The notes under the pieces: model-generated | What the model saw: only the letters and a program-made list of their open reading frames with translations | The model's database searches: none | Told to the model about the DNA's origin: nothing | Shown here: piece after piece, positions 35,556 to 47,265 of the stretch | How positions within the stretch are numbered: the first letter of the stretch is position 1 | Layout: every line of letters starts with the position of its first letter | Source of the DNA: Brevundimonas vesicularis NBRC 12165 | GTDB taxonomy: Bacteria; Pseudomonadota; Alphaproteobacteria; Caulobacterales; Caulobacteraceae | DNA length: 47,265 bases | Direction: 5' to 3' | Assembly: GCF_001592205.1 (NCBI RefSeq) | Contig: NZ_BCWM01000024.1 | Coordinates: 1 to 47,265 of the forward strand | Position numbers and translations under genes: made by a program

Positions 35556-36671
35556 TCAGGCCGCCTGGGCGGTCCGGCGCATGCGCCAGAAGCGCAGGGT
35601 GCGCAGGGCTGCGTCGCGGGTCAGTTCGCCGTACAGGCGGCCATAGGCGGCGGCCTTGCCCATCGGGTTGTCCTCGGCCCCCAGTACGGCGACGGCGTAG
35701 GTCAGATAGACGGCGCGGTCCATGTCGGCCGCCTTGCAGACCACCGACAGGGCGTCCAGGTCCTTGCGCTCGACGATGCCGCGCGCGGTGTGGAAGTCGA
35801 TGTCGGCCAGCTTCGACAGGGCGATCAGGAAGGGCGTGCGGCCGTTGGAGCGCAGGAAGCGGATCAGGGTCTGAGGCGTCAGCTGGCCGGCGGCCTGAAG
35901 CTCGTCGATATAGGCCAGGTTCTCGGCATAGTCGGCCGGCAGGGCGCCGTCGTCGGTGGCGACGCGGGTGCGGCCGGCCGCGAGCGCCGCCTCCAGCAAG
36001 GCCGGGTCCATGCGCGCGTTCTGTTCCAGGATCTGGTGACGCAGCCGGGCCTCGACGACGAAATACATCTCGTTCAGCAGGTCGGCGGGCAGGCTCTGGC
36101 GCTCGACCGTGGCGGCGTGCAGGGCCGGATTGGCCTTGGCGCGCTCGATGGCGGTTTCGGAGGCGGCGCGCGACAGCTGGGCGCCGTCGTTACGCAGCAG
36201 GGTGTTCAAGGTGTCGTCGTCGCCGTGCTCGACGATGACGTCGGAAACCGCCTCGGACACCGTCGCGCGGCCCGAGACGGCGCGCAGATGGCCCTGGCTG
36301 CGCTTGCGGACAACCTGGATCAGATCCTCGTCGGTCAGGACGGTGGAGGCGCGCAGAACCTGTTCGGCGACCTCGATCTCGTCGTCGGCAAAACGGCGGA
36401 TCAGGCTGTGGGGGGCGTTGGGAGCCTGGGCGAAACGGGCGGCCAGTTCGGCGCGGACCGCGACCTCCATCTCGGCCGACAACTTGGCCAACACTGTGCC
36501 GTAGAGCGCGGTTTCGTTTGCGTTGGGCGAAGGCGCGCCGAAGAAGTGGGCCGTCAGTTCACGCAGCAGCAGACGACGCTTCTCGCTGGACTCCTCGCTG
36601 GCCAGGGCGATGAGTTCGGGTAGGCGCGAGCCCTTGATCTCGGCAGGTTCGATCACGGCGCGATCGCTCAT
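35556..36671 (-). CDS. DUF2336 protein (second copy)
   Basis: A 371-residue DUF2336 paralogue of the gene at 33498. It shares the array of Ala/Leu/Arg helical repeats and the IALSKLADIDFHTARGIVERKDLDALSVVCKAADMDR segment that corresponds to the core of the family. It has no membrane segment or motif that reveals a function. Its ATG overlaps the stop of the exported-protein gene (ATGA), so it is translationally coupled. Transcription runs away from the repeat at 35378. Confidence 0.85.
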   Translation of the reverse strand: MSDRAVIEPAEIKGSRLPELIALASEESSEKRRLLLRELTAHFFGAPSPNANETALYGTVLAKLSAEMEVAVRAELAARFAQAPNAPHSLIRRFADDEIEVAEQVLRASTVLTDEDLIQVVRKRSQGHLRAVSGRATVSEAVSDVIVEHGDDDTLNTLLRNDGAQLSRAASETAIERAKANPALHAATVERQSLPADLLNEMYFVVEARLRHQILEQNARMDPALLEAALAAGRTRVATDDGALPADYAENLAYIDELQAAGQLTPQTLIRFLRSNGRTPFLIALSKLADIDFHTARGIVERKDLDALSVVCKAADMDRAVYLTYAVAVLGAEDNPMGKAAAYGRLYGELTRDAALRTLRFWRMRRTAQAA

Positions 36672-37555
36672 GGCAGGTTGTCGGCTTCAGTCTGGGGCAC
36701 GGCGCGCAGGGCGCCGTTGGCGTTGCGGATCAGGGCAGGCGGACCGTCCGGCTGGGCCAGGTCGCTGGATTGCGGCGTCTGGGCCATTTGGGCAGGCATG
36801 GCGTCGAGATAGGTCTGCTGCGGCGCAGGGATGGCGTCGGGGTGACGGCCGGCCTGGCGGTGGACCGAATAGTAGCGGGCGCTGTTGTCGCCGGCTGCGG
36901 GCGTCGGGGCGGCCTGACCGCTGGCGGCGACGGCGGCGGCGTCCAGCGGCGCGCCGGCCTGGGGCCGTTGCAGGCGATAGATGGGGGCGTCGCGGCGCGG
37001 GGCCATCGGGTCGGCGACCGCCGGCTGGGGCGCGGGCTGGGGCTCGGCCTGCGCGGCCTGTTGCGGGACGGACACAGGCTCGGCCTGCCTCTGAGGTTCA
37101 GGCTGAGGTTGAGGCGCGGAGGCTTGCGGCTCCGGAACATAGGGCGAGGGCGCGACGCGCGTCGCCGTCGCCTGCGCTGGGGCGGTTTCGACGGGTGCGG
37201 CCTCTACGGGTGCGATCTGCGCGGGCTCGGCCGGCGTCGGCGCACGCTGGGGCATCCAGGCGCTGGCGGGCGTCAGGCCGTTGCTGCGCGGCGTGGCGGT
37301 CGAGGGGGCGGGCGACAGGCGGGCCAGGGGGATGGCGCCGGGCAGGGTGCGATTGGCGGCGGTCACGGTCGGAGCGGGGGCCTCGGCCTGGATGATAGCG
37401 GGCGTCGGGTTCGCACGGGCGGCGACCGGCGGCTTGCCGGGCCAGGACAGGTAGCGCAGACCCGACGCGTTGGTCGGCGCCTGTTGCGCCACGGCGGCGC
37501 CGGCCGCCAGATTGACGGCGGTCAGGACGATCGAAACTGCGAGGGCGCGGCGCAC
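36668..37555 (-). CDS. Exported Pro/Ala/Gln-rich protein of unknown function
   Basis: A 295-residue secreted protein. I start it at GTG 37555 because GGAGAG lies six bases before it and the first residues (VRRALAVSIVLTAVNLAAGAAVAQ) form a proper signal peptide. A frame from 37588 is the alternative. The mature part is low-complexity, rich in Pro, Ala and Gln, with short ordered islands (LRYLSWPGKPP near the start, YYSVHRQAGRHPD and QTYLDAMP near the end). It is upstream and coupled to the DUF2336 gene. I recognise no family. Confidence 0.7.
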   Translation of the reverse strand: MRRALAVSIVLTAVNLAAGAAVAQQAPTNASGLRYLSWPGKPPVAARANPTPAIIQAEAPAPTVTAANRTLPGAIPLARLSPAPSTATPRSNGLTPASAWMPQRAPTPAEPAQIAPVEAAPVETAPAQATATRVAPSPYVPEPQASAPQPQPEPQRQAEPVSVPQQAAQAEPQPAPQPAVADPMAPRRDAPIYRLQRPQAGAPLDAAAVAASGQAAPTPAAGDNSARYYSVHRQAGRHPDAIPAPQQTYLDAMPAQMAQTPQSSDLAQPDGPPALIRNANGALRAVPQTEADNLP

Positions 37556-37650
37556 GGCGGCTCTCCGGAGAGGAATTCCAGCGCACACACTAGAGCTCGG
37601 ACCCTTAATCCCGCGCTAATGTGAAGCCAGGATTCGACAACGACCGCGTG

Positions 37651-38691
37651 TCAGCCGCGACCGGGCAGATAGTTGTCGGTGAAGGCGTCGCGCCAGTTCA
37701 GACCGGCCTCGTAAACCCCGGCTTTCGAGGTCACGTCGAAGAAGGCCTGCCAGCGTTCCTCGGTCAGGGCGCCCAGGCCGTAAAGCGCCGCGTCGCCGCC
37801 ATCGACGATGGCGTAGTCGCGCAGGCGCTCGCGGGCCTGATCCAGCACAGCCTGGGTCATGTCCGGGTTGTCCTTGCGGATCAGGGCGTCGGCGGCCGAG
37901 GCGTCGCCCCGAATATAGTCGCGCCACCCTTCCGCCGAGGCGGCGATGAAGCTGCGCAGCGCCGCCGCATTGTCGCGGGCGAAGGCGTTTGGCGCCAGGA
38001 CCATGGCGGCGTAGGAGGGATAGCCCTCGTCGGCCAGCAGAAAGACGCGCGGATCGAAATCGGCCGCCTGTTCGATGGCGTAGAGATCGCTGGTCAGATA
38101 GCCCTGCTGCACCGCCCGCGCATTGGCGATGAAGGCGGCGGGGTCATAGGCGAAGGGGCGCAGCTGCTCGTCGGTAAAGCCGTATTTGGCCTTCAGCCAG
38201 ACCCAAAAGGTGCTGATCCCGGCCTCGGACAGCAGGAAGGGTCGGCCGGCCAGATCGGCGATGGTCTCCAGCGCCGCGTCGGGATGGGCCATCAGGACCT
38301 GCGGGTCCTTCTGGAAGAAGGCGGCGACCGCCTTCACCGGCGCGCCGGACGCGACCAGATTCAGGGGGATGAAGCTGTTGGAGCCCATGCCCAGTTCGAC
38401 CGCGCCCGAGGCCAGCAGTTGCGGTACGTTCACGCCGGGGCCGCCCTGGACGATCTGGACGTTCAGCCCGCGCTTCTCATAGGCCCCGCTGGCGAGCGCC
38501 TGATAGAAGCCGCCCTGTTCGGCCTGGGCGCGCCAGTCGGTGGCGAAACGCAAACGCACCCGGCCCTGTTCATCCACCGGCGCCTCGGCCCGCCCGCAGG
38601 CCCTAAGCCCGATCGCCCCCGCCGCCACAGCCGCCCCGCCCGCGATCAGCGCACGGCGACGGGTCAGCAGGCGATTCCCCAACAAGCTCAT
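37651..38691 (-). CDS. NMT1/THI5-type substrate-binding protein of an ABC transporter
   Basis: A 346-residue periplasmic binding protein with a twin-arginine-type signal (LTRRRALIAGGAAVAAGAIG). Family marks are LRFATDWRAQAEQGGFYQALASGAYEKRGLNV, then VELGMGSNSFIPL and the middle PFAYDPAAFIANARAVQQGYL. The family binds sulfonates, nitrate, pyrimidine or riboflavin precursors; substrate here is unknown. No ABC permease or ATPase gene accompanies it, so it is an orphan. Cys32 after the Tat core (LRACG) could be a lipidation site. Confidence 0.87.
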   Translation of the reverse strand: MSLLGNRLLTRRRALIAGGAAVAAGAIGLRACGRAEAPVDEQGRVRLRFATDWRAQAEQGGFYQALASGAYEKRGLNVQIVQGGPGVNVPQLLASGAVELGMGSNSFIPLNLVASGAPVKAVAAFFQKDPQVLMAHPDAALETIADLAGRPFLLSEAGISTFWVWLKAKYGFTDEQLRPFAYDPAAFIANARAVQQGYLTSDLYAIEQAADFDPRVFLLADEGYPSYAAMVLAPNAFARDNAAALRSFIAASAEGWRDYIRGDASAADALIRKDNPDMTQAVLDQARERLRDYAIVDGGDAALYGLGALTEERWQAFFDVTSKAGVYEAGLNWRDAFTDNYLPGRG

Positions 38692-38838
38692 GCCCCTGAC
38701 TTACGGGGCGATAGGGGCCTTGGGAAGGCGGGGCGTCAGCTTGCCATGCCCTGCGATCAATCGTTGTGAACAGCGACAAGCCCTTCATTGAACGGCGAGT
38801 ACCAGATACGACCGTAAAGAACGTTCAGGGAGCCAGTC

Positions 38839-39177
38839 GTGAGGAAGATGATGTTTGCTGCTGCCGCGACGTCGGTTTCGCTAAGCGCATGCAGCCAAGG
38901 CGTCGAATATTCTACTTACTCCCGCGACATTGACTGCTTCGTTGCGTATACCCGCGCTGTATCCTTTGGGCCGACACGCGTCGCTGTAAGGCATCAGGCC
39001 TACTACATCGGAAGGCTGGAAGCCGGATCGCCGGGGTGGGGTCAGAAGCTCGCGGATAGCGGCCTTTGGGATGCCAATCGTGAGAGAATAAGCGCGTCCG
39101 CCCGACAATGTAGTCAGATCGCTGATGCAGAGCTTCAGCACGGCATCGCGGAGGGGGCTGGTTGGGTGACGGACTGA
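38839..39177 (+). CDS. Small lipoprotein of unknown function
   Basis: A 112-residue protein. GTG 38839 has GGGAG eight bases upstream, giving MRKMMFAAAATSVSLSACS with an LSAC lipobox. The mature part has two further Cys residues (DCFV and QCSQI) and a helical C-terminal half. The gene is clearly less GC-rich than its neighbours. I recognise no family. A later ATG at 38848 is a slightly shorter alternative. Confidence 0.65.
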   Translation: MRKMMFAAAATSVSLSACSQGVEYSTYSRDIDCFVAYTRAVSFGPTRVAVRHQAYYIGRLEAGSPGWGQKLADSGLWDANRERISASARQCSQIADAELQHGIAEGAGWVTD

Positions 39178-39884
39178 TGCCAGTCGATGTGGTCGTCGTG
39201 GGGCCTTCGACTAATCAGAAAATCGGGCGGCGGTTGAAGTGAAATCGGCGCCCCAATTGAGCGAGGGGACGAAGCGTGCGGGCGGACCCGTCAGCTTCGT
39301 CCCCTCGCCAAGTCCGGGTTGGACTTGGCCGTTCGGGTCTGGACCTTGGCGTCAGCGTCGTTTCGGGCGAACCCGAAAGGGCGGTCGGCTGTATCCTGTC
39401 GCGCTCCTGGTCTTCGGCGTCCCACGGCATTGCGTCCGCGTCGTCCGTCGATCCCGATCCGGTTCTCCTGTCTGCCGTCGATCCGAAGACCGTCGAAGAC
39501 TGGAGCCTGGATCCCGCCTGTCGCACGTTACGATCCGAAGATCGCCCGAAGCGCCGGGTCGGAGAGCCGGGCCGGTTCGCTGGAGGTCCAGGTCTCCCTG
39601 GATTTCCGCAGCCCCGTGTCCCTTGGCCTGTTGACGTTCGGACGAAACCGGCTATGAGGCAAGCGCCCGAACTCGCCCCAGTGTGCACGACTGGCCCGGC
39701 GGCGGTGGACAAGCCTGTGAACATCGGTGGACGGATCAAATTCGCGATTGCGGATCAGCATCTTGTCTTGTCCACAGAAACGCGGCGATAGAGCCCTATG
39801 TCCGGCGTCGGACACATTGCGCTGCAACCGTGCGGCGCGCTTTGGGTTCTGTGATCAACGGACAAAAGTCCTTGGGGGAATTCG
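39178..39884. other. Long intergenic region dense in hairpins
   Basis: About 700 bases without a recognised gene. Overlapping open frames exist in all three plus frames but are Ser/Arg/Pro-rich with no family. The sequence is full of exact palindromes: 15-bp arms at 39261-39275/39294-39308, CCAAGTCC/GGACTTGG at 39308-39328, TTTCGGG/CCCGAAA at 39361-39378, TCCAGG/CCTGGA near 39586-39601 and GGAC/GTCC at 39859-39870. TTGTCCAC occurs in inverted copies at 39705-39712 and 39768-39775. It could be a structured RNA, a decayed gene or a long regulatory region for the kinase gene. Confidence 0.5.
39261..39308. repeat. Perfect 15-bp inverted repeat
   Basis: GCGAGGGGACGAAGC (39261-39275) and GCTTCGTCCCCTCGC (39294-39308) are exact reverse complements. 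The 18-base loop itself contains GGG/CCC around CGGA. This would be a very stable RNA hairpin, immediately followed by a second one (39308-39328). No T-run follows. Confidence 0.8.
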
Positions 39885-42778
<2,894 letters not shown>

Positions 42779-42782
<4 letters not shown>

Positions 42783-43747
42783 AGCCGGGCGTTCAGCCAG
42801 GTGCGGATCGCCTTGCGCGCGCCGCGCGCGGCCGGGCCGCCGAAATGCAGGAAGCCGTGCGGGGTCTCGGGCACGCGGATCAGGTCGGCGTCCGAAGCCT
42901 CGCCCCAGCGAGTGGCCATCAACAGACTGTCCTCGAACAAAGGGTCCTGCTCGCCGGCGAGGAACAGGGCGGGCGGCAGGCCGGTCAGGTCGGCATATAG
43001 GGGCGAGACGTCGGGCTGGCGCAAGGCCGCCTCGTCGCGATCCGGCGCCAGGCGCGCCAGATCGGCCTGCATCGTCGGGCCGTTGAACAGCAGGGTCTCC
43101 GGCCCGGCCGAGCGCACGCTTTCGGTGCCCGACAAGTCGAAGACGCCGTAGGTGAAGACGCAGCCCTTCACCAGGTCGATCAGCCCCTGGTCGCGCAGGG
43201 CGACCGCGGTCAGGGCGGCCAAATGCCCGCCGGCGGATTCGCCCGCCAGAAACAGGGTCGAGGCGCCCAGTCGATCGACATTCGTGACCGTCCAATAGGC
43301 GGCGGCCAGACAGTCGGCGATGGCGGCGTCGATATAGATCTGACGCCGTTCGGACAGCAGGCGATAATCCACCGAGACGACGCAGAAGCCGTGGTGGGCC
43401 AGATGGGCGTTCAGCCGGTCGTTCAGCCCGGCGCTGCCCAGCACCCAGCCGCCGCCGTGGATGTCCAGGATGACGGCGCGGGGCGTGCCCGTCGGATGCA
43501 GGATGCGTAGAGGAACGGGGTGATCGCCGTCCGTCTGGACGATCTCGACCGTCACGCCCCGTTTCTTGAGACGCGGGGTGGTGACCCGCCCGGCGGCCGC
43601 GTCCAGCCACAGCGACAGCCGCTGGCCCGCATCGATCCGCCAGCCGTCGGTGCGCAGACGGGGCGCGCGGGCGAGGACGGCGTTGATCCGCCGCACCGCC
43701 GCCTGCTGGGGCGGGGCGAATTCGACGAGATGGCTGCGCAGGGTCAT
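42779..43747 (-). CDS. Alpha/beta hydrolase, hormone-sensitive-lipase-type esterase
   Basis: A 322-residue esterase. The oxyanion motif is HGGGW (residues 97-101), the nucleophile Ser171 is in AGESAGG, an acid in AGEQDPLFED and the catalytic His in ETPHGFLH. No signal peptide: cytoplasmic. The start at MTLRSHLVEF (43747) avoids a spurious upstream extension to 43954. The substrate is not predictable beyond short acyl esters. Its end overlaps the hybrid-kinase stop by 4 bases. Confidence 0.9.
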
Positions 43748-43881
43748 GAAGCTTGAGTGTGCAGCGGCGGCTTTGGTTTCAAGAGGGCAGACTGTCACCC
43801 TTCGCGTAAACCCTAGGATGACGTCGTCTCCTGGGCGTTTAGGGGGCGGGGTTGGGAGACGCTTAGCCTGCGCAGAACGGC

Positions 43882-44772
43882 CTATTGTCGTGCGTCTTGA
43901 TTGTGGGCTGACCGGACCGAAATGGACACGCTCGCATAATCCGAGCTGGCCCATGACGGCCAGTTGAGCGGGATCGGTTCTCGCGCTTCAGTTTGGATCT
44001 GAAGGTCACCGCCGCGTAGCATGCCTGTGGGGTCGCGGTTTAAACCATGCGCCTGTGCAGCCGTGGCCAAGGATTCGATGGCGTCGGGCGTAGCGGGTCC
44101 GTTGACGAGGATGCTGCACTCGTCGCCGCCTCGCACATCTATCGTGCCCTGGGTTGGGTCGGCCAGGACTTCCTGAATAAGGATCGCTTCAGGTTCTATG
44201 CGCACCACCTCCGCATAGTCGGCTTCACGCCCTCGCATCAGTCGTGGGCATAGATCAAAGACGGTCAGGATCAACGCTTCAGAGAGAGGCCGCAGCTGCC
44301 TTTGTCGCTGGGAAAGACCCATTTGACCGGCTGGACCGCCCGTGGACATCACGAAAACGGAGCCCGACGGGTCTTCATCCGGCAAATCTCGCCAGCGACT
44401 GACCTCGATGAGGCGGTCACTCTTGCGCCACATGGCGTTCACGACAGCCCATTGCGATTCTGCGGTCGGAAGTCGTTCCCATCCCTCTTCAGACAAGGTG
44501 TGCAGGAGGGCGGGGATGGCGGCGAGTCCGGCTGCATCCAGCTCGATACTGCACTGCTCGTGAGCGGGGGCGTAGGTCAGTTTGACGTCCGCGCCATCCG
44601 AGGTCGTCAGGGTGCGATAAACAGAGACCTGCTGCCTCGAAGCCGCAGCGCAGTCCTCGAGAGCCAGCTGCGGTAGCAGGGTTGCGACAGGAACGGCCAT
44701 CGGCTCCGAAGTCGCCTGAAGGGCGAGGACGGCCGTCGCGGCGCCCATCCAAAACGATTGCAAAACAAACAT
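43882..44772 (-). CDS. Exported protein of unknown function
   Basis: A 296-residue protein with a short hydrophobic N-terminus (MFVLQSFWMGAATAVLALQA) that may be a signal peptide or anchor. The rest has several Cys residues (LEDCAAAS, HEQCSIEL, FDLCPRLM, GDECSILV). These are spaced so that two similar halves (each with an x-C-S-I-x-L-type strand: EQCSIELDAAG and ECSILVNGPA) suggest an internal duplication. Less GC-rich than its neighbours. No family recognised. Confidence 0.68.
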   Translation of the reverse strand: MFVLQSFWMGAATAVLALQATSEPMAVPVATLLPQLALEDCAAASRQQVSVYRTLTTSDGADVKLTYAPAHEQCSIELDAAGLAAIPALLHTLSEEGWERLPTAESQWAVVNAMWRKSDRLIEVSRWRDLPDEDPSGSVFVMSTGGPAGQMGLSQRQRQLRPLSEALILTVFDLCPRLMRGREADYAEVVRIEPEAILIQEVLADPTQGTIDVRGGDECSILVNGPATPDAIESLATAAQAHGLNRDPTGMLRGGDLQIQTEAREPIPLNWPSWASSDYASVSISVRSAHNQDARQ

Positions 44773-44835
44773 GCTCAGCCCTGCCTATTCGGCGCTGTCG
44801 TAAGCGCCCGCAACCCCAAGGAGAGAGTATAACGC

Positions 44836-46653
<1,818 letters not shown>

Positions 46654-46827
46654 GTGACTTTCGATCCTCTCGGGCGACGCCGGAGAGGGAAACCGCGCAC
46701 AGCGCGGCGGAGGGGGCGGAAACGGGTGTGATCTAAGGGGTTCAGGCCCATTTCGCCACTGGAAAGGCGATACGAGCCGCAGGCTGTGGATTTGCGCCCG
46801 GGCGTCGGGCCGGGCTATGGGCCTGTC

Positions 46828-47166
46828 ATGAGCATGATCACCTGGGCCGCGCTGCTGGGCGCCATCGCGCTGGAGGTGGCGGGCACGACGATGCTGCAGT
46901 CCTCGCAGCAGTTCACGCGGGCCTGGCCGACGGCGGGCATGGCGGTCTGCTACGGCCTGGCCTTCTATCTGCTGTCGATCGCCTTGCGGCAGATGCCGGT
47001 GGGGATCGCCTATGCGATCTGGAGCGGGCTGGGGGTGGTGCTCATCTCGGTGATCGGAACGGTGGTGTTCCGCCAGCGGCTGGACCTGCCGGCGATGGTT
47101 GGGCTGGCGATGATCGTCGGCGGAGTGGTGGTGATAAACCTGTTCTCCAAGACGGTCGGGCATTGA
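46828..47166 (+). CDS. Small multidrug resistance (SMR/EmrE-type) efflux transporter
   Basis: A 112-residue protein with four transmembrane segments. The SMR hallmarks are present: an early Glu (LEVAGTTML, the proton-binding Glu of EmrE), the QMPVGIAYAIWSGLGVV signature and the C-terminal MIVGGVVVINLFSK. It works as a dual-topology or paired dimer that exchanges protons for cationic drugs or guanidinium. Two close Met codons (46828 and 46834) fit. Divergent from uup. Confidence 0.92.
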   Translation: MSMITWAALLGAIALEVAGTTMLQSSQQFTRAWPTAGMAVCYGLAFYLLSIALRQMPVGIAYAIWSGLGVVLISVIGTVVFRQRLDLPAMVGLAMIVGGVVVINLFSKTVGH

Positions 47167-47173
47167 TTGAATC

Positions 47174-47217
47174 CTCCCCTGCGAAGCGGGGGAGGGGGAC
47201 CGCGAAGCGGTGGAGGG
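47174..47217. repeat. Palindromic CCTCCCC/GGGGGAGG intergenic repeat
   Basis: CCTCCCC with a short TGCGAAGC spacer followed by GGGGGAGG, then GACCGCGAAGCGGTGGAGGGG. It carries the GCGAAGCGG words typical of this type of element and relates to the larger copy at 35378. It continues towards the window edge. Confidence 0.55.
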
Positions 47218-47265
47218 GGCGAAGGCGCGAGCCGCATCGACCCTTTTCACACCCAGTCCGTTTCC

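Noticed and set aside
39705..39776. Chromosome origin of replication
   Set aside because: Only two DnaA-box-like words, no AT-rich unwinding region, and none of the genes that usually flank a Caulobacterales origin.
39276..39791. 171-codon plus-strand frame in the hairpin-rich gap
   Set aside because: Ser/Pro/Arg-rich translation, competing frames of similar length and no ribosome-binding site; palindromes cut through it. Possible but not supportable as a gene.
46654..47250. N-terminal extension of the ABC-F gene
   Set aside because: The extra residues are Arg/His/Gln-rich with no homology features, overlap the divergent SMR gene and the repeat, and the ATG at 46653 has a ribosome-binding site and the family start.

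Overview
This window looks like a piece of the chromosome of a GC-rich alphaproteobacterium of the family Caulobacteraceae, most likely Brevundimonas. The genus is inferred from the style of the proteins and no search was run. The strongest markers are a full-length CtrA (Asp51, C-terminal Ala-Ala, GANTC sites upstream), a DivJ-like membrane histidine kinase beside sufE, the flagellar export pair fliI/fliJ, a MucR/Ros regulator, two DUF2336 proteins and a chemoreceptor ending in a pentapeptide tether. Most genes are intact and tightly packed, many with ATGA overlaps. No rRNA, tRNA, CRISPR array, insertion sequence or phage module was recognised.

Layout. 1-5.1 kb: start of an exported protein gene, then an RND efflux operon (adaptor plus pump) closed by a clear terminator. 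5.2-9.5 kb: lepA, then a small accessory block (dinD behind a LexA-like box, a 61-aa overlapping partner, and a convergent DUF3883 nuclease-like gene), then a DUF1491 gene. 9.6-13.8 kb: an exported protein, the DivJ-like kinase, sufE and membrane proteins. 13.8-14.8 kb: a gene-poor stretch with small orphans and degenerate palindromes. 14.8-17 kb: a HTH/DUF6456 pair divergent from ctrA. 17-21.3 kb: a serine hydrolase, an OmpR-type two-component pair and two tandem tiny secreted paralogues. 21.3-27.4 kb: a GH10 xylanase, fliIJ, a soluble chemoreceptor, an RhtA-type exporter and its divergent Lrp/AsnC regulator. 27.4-31.9 kb: a GAF/HisKA_2 kinase, an alpha/beta hydrolase, a membrane LytTR regulator and cysK. 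31.9-35.4 kb: envelope proteins (lipoprotein, OmpA-like, zinc-ribbon), DUF2336 and mucR. 35.4-39.2 kb: a second DUF2336 operon, an orphan NMT1-type binding protein and a small lipoprotein. 39.2-47.3 kb: about 700 bp rich in hairpins with no recognised gene, a large PAS/GAF hybrid kinase, an esterase, an exported protein, an Uup-type ABC-F ATPase and an SMR transporter.

How it works together. Much of the window is signalling and cell-cycle or motility control: a DivJ-like kinase, CtrA, MucR, three further histidine kinases, flagellar export and chemotaxis. The observations most worth a second look are: (i) an identical 42-nt element, able to fold as an H-type pseudoknot, present twice exactly 2,000 bp apart, with one copy in the cysK leader; (ii) the SOS-like dinD / small ORF / DUF3883 block; (iii) the two-component pair divergent from two tiny basic secreted proteins, recalling RstAB-Asr; (iv) the hairpin-dense intergenic region before the hybrid kinase; (v) a MucR protein lacking two of the four usual zinc ligands.
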